From positions 1-38,065 of the forward strand of contig JACRED010000023.1 of the NCBI GenBank assembly GCA_016218415.1: a stretch of 38,065 bases of DNA, read 5' to 3'. Below, piece by piece: positions 16,404 through 24,363 of this stretch. Origin of the DNA: Nitrosomonadales bacterium. Lineage in GTDB: Bacteria > Pseudomonadota > Gammaproteobacteria > Burkholderiales > Gallionellaceae. Below the pieces are notes generated by a model that was not told where the DNA came from, searched no databases, and was given only the letters and a program-made list of their open reading frames with translations. Position numbers and translations under genes: made by a program. Every line of letters begins with the position of its first letter. Within the stretch, counting starts at the first letter, position 1.

Positions 16404-16586
16404 TCCGCAGATTGACACAGATTAAATCCGGTCTTATTGATCCGGCTTGAAACAAACATGAATCCGTTCGTGTTGAGCTTGTCGACACATGGGCGGATTG
16501 AGGGCCTTCGACAAGCTCAGGCCGAACGGAGTAGTAGCTGTATTTGGCCGGATCAATAATCGGCGTGAATCTGCGTAAGCTGCGGA
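16404..16586. repeat. nested imperfect palindrome of 183 bp before ubiE
   Basis: Three nested inverted pairs are visible. The outer pair is TCCGCAG...ATT from 16404 against its imperfect complement ending at 16586. The middle pair is TTATTGATCCGGC at 16434-16446 against its perfect complement at 16547-16559. The inner pair is the CCGTTCG...TGAGCTTGTCGA text at 16464-16485 against 16508-16529, 19 of 22 matching. It fills the gap between DUF971 and ubiE and ends 24 bp before the ubiE start. It looks like a repeat inserted into another repeat. Confidence 0.75.
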
Positions 16587-16609
16587 CAAAAGGTTTCAGG
16601 AGTTTAACG

Positions 16610-17344
16610 ATGAGCAAAACCACCCATTTCGGTTTCCAGACCGTCCCCGAGGAAGAAAAAGCCAAGCGCGTCCGGGGCGTGTTCACCTCGGTCGCGAGCA
16701 AATACGACATGATGAACGACCTGATGTCGGTCGGCCTGCACCGCATCTGGAAGCGCTACGCGGTCAGCATCAGCGGCGTGCGCCGCGGGCAACGCGTGCT
16801 CGACGTGGCGGGCGGCTCGGCAGACCTCTCAAGACTGTTCCTCAAGGAAGTCGGCGAGACCGGCCAGGTCGTCCTCACCGATATCAACAACGCGATGCTG
16901 CGCGTGGGCCGCGACCGCCTGCTCGACGAGGGCACCGCCACGCCCACCACGCAGTGCGACGCCGAGCACCTGCCCTTCCCCGACGGTTACTTTGATTGTG
17001 TCAGCATCGCCTTCGGCCTGCGCAACGTCACCCACAAAGACGCCGCGCTGCGCGAGATGAAACGCGTACTCAAACCCGGCGGCCGCGTGATCGTGCTGGA
17101 ATTCTCCAAGGTCGCCAAACCGCTGGAGAAAGCCTACGATCTGTACTCGTTCAAGCTGCTGCCCAAGATGGGCGAACTGATTGCGGGCGATGCCGACAGT
17201 TATCGTTACCTCGCCGAATCCATACGCATGCACCCCGGACAGGAGGAGCTGAAGCAGATGATGGTGGATGCGGGGCTGGAGCGCGTTGAGTATTTCAACA
17301 TGACCGGCGGGGTGGTGGCGGTGCATCGGGGGTATAAGCTGTGA
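16610..17344 (+). CDS. ubiE: ubiquinone/menaquinone biosynthesis C-methyltransferase
   Basis: This 244-residue SAM-dependent methyltransferase adds the C-methyl group in ubiquinone (and menaquinone) synthesis. Family blocks are present: [36 protein letters not shown], the SAM loop [33 protein letters not shown], and [10 protein letters not shown]. The SAM loop reads GGSAD where most members have GGTGD; the change is small but worth noting. The ATG follows CAGGAG by 8 nt. ubiJ and ubiB, often next in line, are absent here. Confidence 0.95.
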   Translation: MSKTTHFGFQTVPEEEKAKRVRGVFTSVASKYDMMNDLMSVGLHRIWKRYAVSISGVRRGQRVLDVAGGSADLSRLFLKEVGETGQVVLTDINNAMLRVGRDRLLDEGTATPTTQCDAEHLPFPDGYFDCVSIAFGLRNVTHKDAALREMKRVLKPGGRVIVLEFSKVAKPLEKAYDLYSFKLLPKMGELIAGDADSYRYLAESIRMHPGQEELKQMMVDAGLERVEYFNMTGGVVAVHRGYKL

Positions 17345-17398
17345 TGATCCCAGAATATTTTGCAGTTATGGCGCCCACCTTACGTTAGGCAAAAAAAT

Positions 17399-17878
17399 AT
17401 GTCGGATCCAACGCCTATCGAGTACCTTGGTGATCCACTTAGTGATGTGTCTCGTCGCGAACGCAGAAACCTGATTGTTACGAGTGCTCTCTCGGCACTC
17501 GTAGCGCACACCGGTCTCATCCCAACGCAAATTTCTGCCTTAGGCATAGGATTTTCTCCACTTGCCCAGACATCATTTTTAATATTCCTAATGGTTGTTA
17601 TTGCATATTTTTTATTGGCTTTTGTCACTTATGGTCTTACCGATTACTTAATATGGCGACATAAATATCAGGATTACTTAATTCGGGTTGAAAGGGCAAT
17701 TCAAAATTGGACCTTTGAAGATCAAATAGCTGAAGACGAACTCAGCAACTCCTTACCATCCAATCGTTGGGCATTCGTTGCATCGAAACCAGCAGCCTAC
17801 TTTCGTATCTTCTTTGATTTTTTTCTACCCGTAATTATAGGGATATATGCCGTCTCAGTCTTGTTTACTAAGGTGTAG
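17399..17878 (+). CDS. AT-rich membrane protein, unknown function
   Basis: The 159-residue protein has three likely membrane segments (about 26-48, 57-82 and 136-156), the middle one strongly hydrophobic (TSFLIFLMVVIAYFLLAFVTYG). A charged cytoplasmic stretch lies between the second and third (RHKYQDYLIRVERAIQNWTFEDQIAEDE). I do not recognise the family. Base composition is far more A/T-rich than ubiE or the following genes, which indicates transfer. There is no clear ribosome-binding site, only an A-run before the ATG. Confidence 0.7.
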   Translation: MSDPTPIEYLGDPLSDVSRRERRNLIVTSALSALVAHTGLIPTQISALGIGFSPLAQTSFLIFLMVVIAYFLLAFVTYGLTDYLIWRHKYQDYLIRVERAIQNWTFEDQIAEDELSNSLPSNRWAFVASKPAAYFRIFFDFFLPVIIGIYAVSVLFTKV

Positions 17879-17882
17879 CCCA

Positions 17883-17961
17883 CGTAGGGCGCAATCGTTA
17901 TCGCCGGATGTGATTTCAAAATTCTGTCCGGTGCAATGCCCGTTGGTTATTGCGCCCTACG
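17883..17961. repeat. short inverted-repeat element, 79 bp
   Basis: CGTAGGGCGCAAT at 17883-17895 and its perfect complement at 17949-17961 bound a core with a smaller GCCGGA...TCCGG hairpin. It lies right behind the AT-rich membrane-protein gene and just upstream of the vapBC promoter. The size and terminal repeats fit a dispersed miniature element. Confidence 0.75.
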
Positions 17962-17973
17962 ACCACTGCCTTC

Positions 17974-18001
17974 TTGACTCCCTGCCTTTGCCCGCTATAA
18001 T
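17974..18001 (+). promoter_or_regulatory. sigma-70 promoter of vapBC
   Basis: TTGACT at 17974-17979 (-35) and a perfect TATAAT at 17996-18001 (-10) are separated by 16 bp. The ATG of vapB is 31 bp after the -10. This is the clearest promoter in the window. Confidence 0.8.
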
Positions 18002-18021
18002 GTATCTACACTGATATACAT
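18000..18021 (+). promoter_or_regulatory. possible VapB/VapBC operator
   Basis: ATGTAT at 18000-18005 and ATACAT at 18016-18021 form an inverted repeat covering the expected transcription start just behind the -10 box. Toxin-antitoxin complexes commonly bind such sites to repress their own operon; the binding here is inferred. Confidence 0.45.
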
Positions 18022-18032
18022 CAGGAGCGATC

Positions 18033-18284
18033 ATGCGTCTGCAAGTTTCCAAATGGGGTAACAGCCTAGCTGTCCGGCTGCCCGCCAATTACGCAAAACA
18101 GTCCGGTGTTTCCAGCGGCGATTACCTGGAAGCCACCATCACCGCCAGCGGCGAGATGCGCCTCGTTCCCGGCGCGCCTGCGGTGGACAAGGCCGTGCTG
18201 CTGAAAAAACTTTCCGCGTTGCATAAAGCCTTGCCGCAAACCACCAGCGTGATGGATGCGCTGCGCAAAGAAGCGCGCTACTGA
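18033..18284 (+). CDS. vapB: AbrB/MazE-type antitoxin VapB
   Basis: This 83-residue antitoxin neutralises the VapC RNase and represses the operon. The N-terminal swapped-hairpin DNA-binding domain reads MRLQVSKWGNSLAVRLPANYAK, the hallmark of AbrB/SpoVT-like antitoxins. The C-terminal part, which usually wraps the toxin, is helix-rich with KEARY at the end. AGGAG lies 7 nt before the ATG, behind a strong promoter. Its stop overlaps the vapC start by one base, indicating translational coupling. Confidence 0.93.
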   Translation: MRLQVSKWGNSLAVRLPANYAKQSGVSSGDYLEATITASGEMRLVPGAPAVDKAVLLKKLSALHKALPQTTSVMDALRKEARY

Positions 18285-18709
18285 TGGTGTACGTGGACAC
18301 CAGTGTGCTGGTTGCGCTGCTTACCAACGAGGCGACGGCCGGCCGCATCGCGCAATGGTATGCGGCTGAAACGCGCACGCTGGTTTCCGGCGACTGGTGC
18401 GTGACCGAGTTCGCCAGCGCCCTCGCGCTCAAGGAGCGCACCGGGCAACTCACCCGCAAGCAGGGCAATGCCGCATGGAAATTGTTCAGCGAATTTTGCG
18501 GCGGCAGTCTGCGCTTGTTGCCGCTCGACCGCGAAGTGTACGCGCATGCCGCGCACCTGGTGCGCGACAGCAGGAACGGTTTGCGCGCCGGAGATGCGTT
18601 GCATCTGGCGCTTGCGCTGCATGTCAAGGCGGAAGCGTTTTTTACGCTGGATGCCAGATTGGGAACCAGCGCCCACCAATGCAAACTGGCGCCTGTTGCG
18701 ATAGCATGA
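18284..18709 (+). CDS. vapC: PIN-domain RNase toxin VapC
   Basis: This 141-residue type II toxin is expected to cut specific RNAs (tRNA or rRNA in studied members) with Mg2+. The four acidic PIN residues are present: D5 in YVDTSVLV, E42 in TEFASAL, D104 in RAGDALHLA and D123 in TLDARLG. The active site is therefore intact. The ATG overlaps the vapB stop (TGATG). The pair lies in an accessory stretch behind ubiE. Confidence 0.94.
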   Translation: MVYVDTSVLVALLTNEATAGRIAQWYAAETRTLVSGDWCVTEFASALALKERTGQLTRKQGNAAWKLFSEFCGGSLRLLPLDREVYAHAAHLVRDSRNGLRAGDALHLALALHVKAEAFFTLDARLGTSAHQCKLAPVAIA

Positions 18710-18753
18710 ACCTCTCCCGCTGAAACATTATTCAATCAATTACCGGAGACACC

Positions 18754-19095
18754 ATGAGCGCTTTACCCAAATGCCCCCAATGCAGTTCCGAATTCACCTA
18801 CGAAGACGGCAGCAACTACGTCTGCCCCGAGTGCGCGCACGAGTGGGCCAAGGACGCCCCTGTAGCGAGCGGCGAGCAGGCGAAAGTATTCAAGGACGCG
18901 TTCGGCAATGTGCTGGTGGATGGCGACTCGGTGACGGTCATCAAGGACCTGAAAATCAAGGGTTCGTCCTCGGTGGTGAAGGTCGGCACCAAGGTGAAGA
19001 ACATCCGGCTGGTGGACGGCGACCACGACATCGACTGCAAGATCGACGGCATCGGCGCGATGCAGCTGAAAACCGAGTTCGTGAAGAAGGCCTGA
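18754..19095 (+). CDS. PhnA/YjdM-type zinc-ribbon protein
   Basis: This 113-residue protein has an N-terminal zinc ribbon (C7, C10, C24, C27 in LPKCPQC and [10 protein letters not shown]) and a C-terminal SH3-like domain ([23 protein letters not shown]...). This is the full layout of the PhnA domain family (E. coli YjdM). Despite the old name, a role in phosphonate use is not established, and no phosphonate genes are nearby. GGAG precedes the ATG. It is a single gene behind vapBC. Confidence 0.92.
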   Translation: MSALPKCPQCSSEFTYEDGSNYVCPECAHEWAKDAPVASGEQAKVFKDAFGNVLVDGDSVTVIKDLKIKGSSSVVKVGTKVKNIRLVDGDHDIDCKIDGIGAMQLKTEFVKKA

Positions 19096-19235
19096 AATTT
19101 TCCGGTTTAACCGTGGCCGACCTGGCTTACAATCCGGCGGTAAAATGTGCGCGGGATTCGTGCTTTAATGCGGAATGTTAAGCCCTTGCAAACTGGTCTC
19201 TCCATCCTGACTCCGGTCCGACTCGATTGTTCGAT

Positions 19236-20156
19236 ATGTCACAGCGCGTAGAAAAACTGGCTGTCCTGTTTGCCGATATCTGCGGCAGCACGGCACTCTA
19301 TGAAAATCTTGGCGATGACAAAGCGCGTCAATTGATCTCGCGCTGTATCGGTACGATGACGGGCGCGCTCCCCGCCCATCAAGGCAAGCTGATCAAAACC
19401 ATAGGCGATGAGATCCTCTGCACATTCCCGGATGCGGAAGCGGCATTCCATGGGGCTTGCGCAATACAGGCGGCGGTAAAGAAGAGCCATGCATCCGGCG
19501 AGACTCCGCTGTATGTGCGCGTCGGATTCCATTACGGGGACGTCATCTGCGAACAGGAAGATATTTTTGGCGATACCGTCAACGTGGCCGCGCGCATCGC
19601 GGCTATCACCCGTGCCGGGCAGATCATGACGACCAAGGCCGTGGTCGATGTCCTGCCGCAGGGCCCGCAGGAAAAGATACGCCATATCTTTCGCGCCGAA
19701 ATCAAGGGCAAGCAGGATCAGTTCGATATGTATGTCGTTGTCTGGGAGCAGGACGACATGATGAGCACCCGGGTCGGCATCCCGGCCTTCCGCAAATCGC
19801 CGGACAATATCGACGAACTGGTGCTGCGCTACCGCGGCCAGTCGTTCAGGATCAACCGGGAACGCAGGCGTGCAATGATGGGGCGGGATGAGGCATGCGA
19901 TATCATCGTGCCCGGCAACCTGGTTTCGCGCCAGCATGCCGGTATCGAATTGCGCTCCGGGAAATTCATCATGACCGACCAAAGCACCAACGGGACCTAC
20001 GCCCGTTTCGCCGACGGCCATGTGGTGCACATCACGCGCGAGGAGCTTATTCTGCAGGGCCACGGCTCCATCAGCCTGGGGCTGTCGTACGGCGAGCATC
20101 CGGCCGAACTGGTCGAGTTTGCTATCAGCGCCACGCCGGCTCCGCACAAAGCGTAA
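19236..20156 (+). CDS. class III adenylate cyclase fused to an FHA domain
   Basis: The N-terminal cyclase catalytic domain (1 to about 165) keeps the metal-binding Asp pair (D14 in FADICGST, D58 in TIGDEIL), the substrate-specifying Lys54, and the transition-state Asn116/Arg120 in FGDTVNVAARI. It is thus probably an active adenylate cyclase making cAMP as a homodimer. An FHA domain follows (from about 205) with GRDEACD, SRQHA and the DQSTNGTY block, which binds phosphothreonine. The protein has no membrane segment and so is cytosolic, likely tied to Ser/Thr phosphorylation. A TTG three codons upstream is an alternative start; neither has a good ribosome-binding site. Confidence 0.9.
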   Translation: MSQRVEKLAVLFADICGSTALYENLGDDKARQLISRCIGTMTGALPAHQGKLIKTIGDEILCTFPDAEAAFHGACAIQAAVKKSHASGETPLYVRVGFHYGDVICEQEDIFGDTVNVAARIAAITRAGQIMTTKAVVDVLPQGPQEKIRHIFRAEIKGKQDQFDMYVVVWEQDDMMSTRVGIPAFRKSPDNIDELVLRYRGQSFRINRERRRAMMGRDEACDIIVPGNLVSRQHAGIELRSGKFIMTDQSTNGTYARFADGHVVHITREELILQGHGSISLGLSYGEHPAELVEFAISATPAPHKA

Positions 20157-20196
20157 CGGCACGATGGGCCGTATAATCTTCATGAAATCAACGAAT

Positions 20197-20700
20197 ATGG
20201 ATAACAGAAATATTTTGCGCCTGCTGCTGTGGCTGACCGTTCTATTGCTTGCCGGTTGCGGCTTCCATCTGCGCGGGCAGGCGGGCATGCCGTTCACTAC
20301 CCTGTATATCAGAACAACCAATCCCGGCATGATGCTCATCAGCGATCTGCGCCAGAACCTCGAAGCGAACCAGGTGACGCTGGTGGACAGCCCCGAACAG
20401 GCGGAGGTAATACTCGACATCGTGTTCGAGATTGCCGACAAGCAGGTATTGTCGCTGGGGGGCGACGGCCGCGTGAACGAGTTCCGGCTCAACTACCGCG
20501 TATCGCTGCGCGCCTATGACATGAACCAGCGGGACTGGCTGCCCGCCGAGGAATTCGTGCAGCGCCGCGATTATTCTTTCGATGACACCCAGATACTCGC
20601 CAAGGAAGCCGAAGAAGACATGCTCAAGCAGAGTATGCGGTCCGACATGGTGCAGCAGATCGTGCGCCGCCTGAGCCGCGCCAAACCCCAGCCGCGATAA
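20197..20700 (+). CDS. lptE: LPS-assembly lipoprotein LptE
   Basis: This outer-membrane lipoprotein plugs the LptD barrel and helps place lipopolysaccharide at the cell surface. The signal peptide LRLLLWLTVLLLAGC ends with a lipobox Cys (residue 21 from this start), followed by GFHLRGQ, the typical LptE opening. Body features include LRQNLEANQVTLV and FRLNYRVSLRAYD. Two in-frame ATGs upstream (20182, 20164) are also possible; this one gives the most standard signal peptide, and none has a clear ribosome-binding site. It precedes holA by 4 bp, the conserved order; leuS, often upstream, is absent. Confidence 0.9.
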   Translation: MDNRNILRLLLWLTVLLLAGCGFHLRGQAGMPFTTLYIRTTNPGMMLISDLRQNLEANQVTLVDSPEQAEVILDIVFEIADKQVLSLGGDGRVNEFRLNYRVSLRAYDMNQRDWLPAEEFVQRRDYSFDDTQILAKEAEEDMLKQSMRSDMVQQIVRRLSRAKPQPR

Positions 20701-20704
20701 CCCC

Positions 20705-21706
20705 ATGCAAATCTCCAGCGAAGACCTGCCGCGCCATCTCGCCTCCGGCCTCAAGCCGCTGTATGTGGTGCATGGCGATGCGCTGCTGCTGGCGATCGAG
20801 GCGGCGGACAGCATACGCGCGGCGGCGCGCGCCGCCGGTTACAGCGAACGCGAGACCTTCATCGCCGAGCAGTATTTCAAGTGGGGCGAATTGCGCAGCA
20901 GCGCGCAGAGCATGTCGCTGTTCGCCGAACGCAAGGTCATCGACCTGCGCATCCCGTCCGGCAAGCCCGGCGTGGAGGGCGGCCAGGCGTTGCAGGACTA
21001 TGTGGCCGATATGAGCCCGGATGTGCTGACGCTGATCTCGCTGCCCAAGCTGGACTGGACCGTGCAGAAAAGCCAGTGGTACGCCGCGCTCGACAAGCAG
21101 GGCGTGATGGTCTCGGCAGAGGATGTTCCGCGCAACGCACTGCCGCGCTGGATCGCGGGTCGCCTCGGGCGGCAGGGGCAGACGGCGGACAGCACGACGC
21201 TGGAATTCCTCGCCGACCGCTGCGAGGGCAACCTGCTGGCGGCGTACCAGGAAATCCGGAAGCTCGCGTTGCTGTTCCCCGAGGGCGAACTGGCTTTCGA
21301 TCAGGTAAAGGATGCGGTGATGGACGTGGCGCGTTACGACATCTTCAAACTTTCCGAGGCGATGCTGAACGGCAATGCGGAGCGCTACGTGCGCATCCTC
21401 GACGGTCTGCGCGCCGAAGGCACCGCGACCGTGCTGGTGCTGTGGGCGATCAGCGAGGATATCCGCACGCTGGGCAAAGTGCTGCAAGCCACGCAACGCG
21501 GCGGCAACCTCGGCAATGTTTTGCGCGACCTGCGGGTGCGCAGGGACAAGCAGGGGTTGATCGAGCAGGCCGCGCGCCGCCTGAAATTGGCCCACATCGA
21601 GCGCGCGATGCAGCAGGCTGCGCGGCTGGACAAGACCATCAAGGGCTTGCGCGCCGGCGATGTGTGGGACGAACTGCTGCAACTCGGGTTGCGCTTCGCC
21701 AGATGA
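20705..21706 (+). CDS. holA: DNA polymerase III subunit delta
   Basis: This 333-residue clamp-loader subunit opens the beta clamp. The opening LKPLYVVHGDALLLAIEAAD matches the family's PVYLLHGDExLL-type start. The middle reads SMSLFAERKVIDLRIPSG, and the AAA+-like lid has FLADRCEGNLLAAYQEIRKLALL. The length is close to E. coli HolA (343). It follows lptE directly, and its stop overlaps the cutA start (ATGA). Confidence 0.94.
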   Translation: MQISSEDLPRHLASGLKPLYVVHGDALLLAIEAADSIRAAARAAGYSERETFIAEQYFKWGELRSSAQSMSLFAERKVIDLRIPSGKPGVEGGQALQDYVADMSPDVLTLISLPKLDWTVQKSQWYAALDKQGVMVSAEDVPRNALPRWIAGRLGRQGQTADSTTLEFLADRCEGNLLAAYQEIRKLALLFPEGELAFDQVKDAVMDVARYDIFKLSEAMLNGNAERYVRILDGLRAEGTATVLVLWAISEDIRTLGKVLQATQRGGNLGNVLRDLRVRRDKQGLIEQAARRLKLAHIERAMQQAARLDKTIKGLRAGDVWDELLQLGLRFAR

Positions 21707-22041
21707 GCGACGTTTTATTGGTGATTACTAACTTGCCGGATGCGCCTGCTGCAGAGCGGCTGGCGCGCCAACTGATAGCGGCGCGCGCCGCTGCCTGCGT
21801 GAACCAGCTCGCGCCCTGCGCATCGGTTTACCGCTGGCAGGGTAAAATCGAATCCGCAGTTGAAATACCGCTGCTGATTAAAACCACCCGTGCCGCTTAC
21901 CCGCGCCTGGAAAGATTGATACGCGAAGCTCACCCATACGAACTTCCGGAAATCATCGCTGTCCCTGTGACAGCGGGTTTGCCCGCTTACCTGGACTGGG
22001 TGAGCGGCGAAACGAAAATAGACGAAACAAACAAGGAATAG
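21703..22041 (+). CDS. cutA: CutA divalent-cation tolerance protein
   Basis: This 112-residue trimeric ferredoxin-like protein was first linked to copper tolerance, but its cellular job is unclear. Family text includes LLVITNLPDAPAAERLARQLIAARAAACVNQL, VYRWQGKIE, and LIREAHPYELPEIIAVPV. The ATG overlaps the holA stop by 4 bp and dsbD follows after 2 bp, so holA-cutA-dsbD are probably one transcript. Pairing of cutA with dsbD (formerly dipZ/cutA2) is a known arrangement. Confidence 0.95.
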   Translation: MSDVLLVITNLPDAPAAERLARQLIAARAAACVNQLAPCASVYRWQGKIESAVEIPLLIKTTRAAYPRLERLIREAHPYELPEIIAVPVTAGLPAYLDWVSGETKIDETNKE

Positions 22042-22043
22042 TT

Positions 22044-23894
22044 ATGCGTTTTATGTTGCTGTTATTGTGCCTGGTTGCCCCCGTAGCGAATGCGGGAAGT
22101 TTTCTGGATCGCATCCCCGGCCTGGGCGGCAGCAGCCAGCCCACTTTCCTGCCGCCCGACCAGGCCTTCAGCCTGCAAGTCATCGCCCGGGACACGCATA
22201 CCCTGCAAGCCAATTTCAACGTGACCTCCGGTTATTACCTGTATCGCGACAAGATCAGGTTTGAGACCAACGATGCCGCGATCAAAATCACCGCGGTGAA
22301 TCTGCCCAAAGGGGAAATGAAGCAGGACCCGAACTTCGGCCCCACCGAAGTGTTCCATCACTCGTTTCAGGCCGAAATCGTGCTGGACAGGCCAGCCGGC
22401 TCGGCGGATGGCATCACGCTGAACGCCACCTATATGGGTTGCAGCGAGCAGGGGCTGTGTTATCCGCCGATCGAAAAAGTGATCCGCATCGCCTTGCTCG
22501 ATGCGAAGACCGGCCAGCCCGCAAAGTCGGCGCCCGCTATCAGCGAGGCGCCCTCCCCGGCGCAGATCACCCCGCTGCCTGTGTCGCCCGCCGCTGCCGA
22601 TAACGAGAACTCGCAGATCGCCCAACTCTTCAAGGGCGGCAGTTTCTGGCTGATCATCTCATTCTTCTTCGGCGCCGGCCTGCTGCTGGCCCTGACCCCC
22701 TGCGTGTTCCCGATGATTCCGATCCTGTCTGGCATCATCGTCGGACGCGGCCACAAAATCACCAAGACCCATGCCTTCATGCTGTCGCTGGCCTATGTGC
22801 TGGGTATGGCGATCACTTACGCGGCGGCGGGCGTGGCGGCGGGGTATTCCGGCAACCTGATCTCCAACGCGCTGCAAACACCCTGGGTGCTGGGCAGTTT
22901 CTCGGCGGTGTTCGTGCTGCTGTCGCTGTCGATGTTCGGTTTCTATGAGTTGCAGTTGCCAAGTGCACTGCAAAGCAAACTCACCGACACCAGCAACAAA
23001 CTGCACGGCGGGCATCTGTCCGGCGTGTTCGCGATGGGCGCGCTGTCGGCGATCATCATGGGGCCGTGCGTGGCCGCACCGCTGGCAGGCGCACTCTTAT
23101 ATATAGGGCAGACGCACGACGCTTTGCTCGGCGGCACCGCCCTGTTTGCGCTGGCGCTGGGCATGGGCGCGCCGCTGCTGCTGATCGGCACCTCGGCGGG
23201 CGCGCTGCTGCCCAAGGCGGGGGCGTGGATGGAGGCGGTGAAGCGCTTCTTCGGCGTGATGCTGCTGGCGCTGGCGATCTGGATCGTGCAGCCGCTGCTG
23301 CCGACAGCCGTGCAGATGTTCCTCTGGGCGACGCTGCTGATCTTCTCCGGGATCTATCTGCGCGCGCTGGATAGCCTGCCGCATAACGCCGGCGGCTGGC
23401 ACAAGCTGTTCAAGGGAGTCGGCGTAATCGCGCTGCTGCTGGGTGTGTCCTATCTGATCGGCGCGCTGTCCGGCGCGCGCGACATCCTGCATCCGCTCGG
23501 CAACATCGGCCGCGCGGAGTCGCAGGCGCCGACCACAGTGCATTTTTCACGGATCAGGGACAGCGCCGAACTCGATCAGCGCATCGCCCAGGCCCAGGGA
23601 CAAACCGTGATGCTGGATTTCTATGCCGACTGGTGCGTCTCCTGCAAGGAGATGGAACGCTTCACGTTCGCCGACCCGGCGGTACAGGCCAAACTCAAGC
23701 CGGTATTGTTGCTGCAGGCCGATGTCACCGCCAACAGCGAAGCCGACAAAGCCCTGCTGAAACGCTTTGGATTGTTCGGCCCGCCCGGCATCCTGTTCTT
23801 CGATGCAAAGGGCAATGAACAGGGCGATTTGCGCGTGATCGGCTATCAGGATGCCGCAAAATTCCTGAAAACATTGCAAGCTGTTGGCTTGTAA
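22044..23894 (+). CDS. dsbD: thiol:disulfide interchange protein DsbD
   Basis: This 616-residue inner-membrane reductase carries electrons from cytoplasmic thioredoxin to periplasmic DsbC-type proteins and cytochrome c maturation. A signal peptide ends near ANA17. The periplasmic N-domain has C133 and C139 (MGCSEQGLCYPP). The membrane domain of about eight helices has C220 (TPCVFPMIP) and C342 (GPCVAAPLAG). The C-terminal thioredoxin-fold domain has the pair C531/C534 (DWCVSC). All six redox cysteines are therefore present. AAGGAA lies before the ATG. Confidence 0.96.
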   Translation: MRFMLLLLCLVAPVANAGSFLDRIPGLGGSSQPTFLPPDQAFSLQVIARDTHTLQANFNVTSGYYLYRDKIRFETNDAAIKITAVNLPKGEMKQDPNFGPTEVFHHSFQAEIVLDRPAGSADGITLNATYMGCSEQGLCYPPIEKVIRIALLDAKTGQPAKSAPAISEAPSPAQITPLPVSPAAADNENSQIAQLFKGGSFWLIISFFFGAGLLLALTPCVFPMIPILSGIIVGRGHKITKTHAFMLSLAYVLGMAITYAAAGVAAGYSGNLISNALQTPWVLGSFSAVFVLLSLSMFGFYELQLPSALQSKLTDTSNKLHGGHLSGVFAMGALSAIIMGPCVAAPLAGALLYIGQTHDALLGGTALFALALGMGAPLLLIGTSAGALLPKAGAWMEAVKRFFGVMLLALAIWIVQPLLPTAVQMFLWATLLIFSGIYLRALDSLPHNAGGWHKLFKGVGVIALLLGVSYLIGALSGARDILHPLGNIGRAESQAPTTVHFSRIRDSAELDQRIAQAQGQTVMLDFYADWCVSCKEMERFTFADPAVQAKLKPVLLLQADVTANSEADKALLKRFGLFGPPGILFFDAKGNEQGDLRVIGYQDAAKFLKTLQAVGL

Positions 23895-23920
23895 CGGGGA
23901 AAACCACTTAATATACCGCC

Positions 23921-24289
23921 ATGTCGGACCTCAACGACCCCAGGGTGTTTTTCGCCGCAGAGCGGACGCTGCTGGCATGGAACCGCACCAGCCTTGCCCT
24001 GATGGCCTTCGGGTTCGTCATTGAACGCTTCGGCCTGTTTGTGACCATCCTCATGCCCAAGCATGAATTGGCTTTGCAGCGCGGTATTTCGTTCTGGGTC
24101 GGATTGGCATTTGTCCTTCTGGGTGCGGCGGTTGCCGCATTTTCGACCATGCAATTCCGCACAGTGCTCCGCACCCTGAAGCCCATCGAAATTCCGGAAG
24201 GCTATCGGGTCAGTCCGGGCATCATCACCAACCTGACCGTAGCATTGCTGGGTATCGCCCTGTCTGGCTATTTCTTCATGGGCATCTAG
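23921..24289 (+). CDS. DUF202 (YidH-type) membrane protein
   Basis: This 122-residue protein has three membrane segments (about 26-44, 55-78 and 101-120). The family's N-terminal block FFAAERTLLAWNRTSLALMAFGFVIERFG is complete. The biochemical role of DUF202 proteins in bacteria is unknown; related eukaryotic domains occur in polyphosphate polymerase (VTC) complexes. It lies 26 bp behind dsbD and 74 bp before aroQ. The ATG has only a weak upstream purine stretch. Confidence 0.9.
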   Translation: MSDLNDPRVFFAAERTLLAWNRTSLALMAFGFVIERFGLFVTILMPKHELALQRGISFWVGLAFVLLGAAVAAFSTMQFRTVLRTLKPIEIPEGYRVSPGIITNLTVALLGIALSGYFFMGI

Positions 24290-24363
24290 CACTTACCGGG
24301 CTCCACAGCACAATTTCCGCGAAAAGATAGACAAACGCACCCAATTTGCGGCAAACTGCGCGC

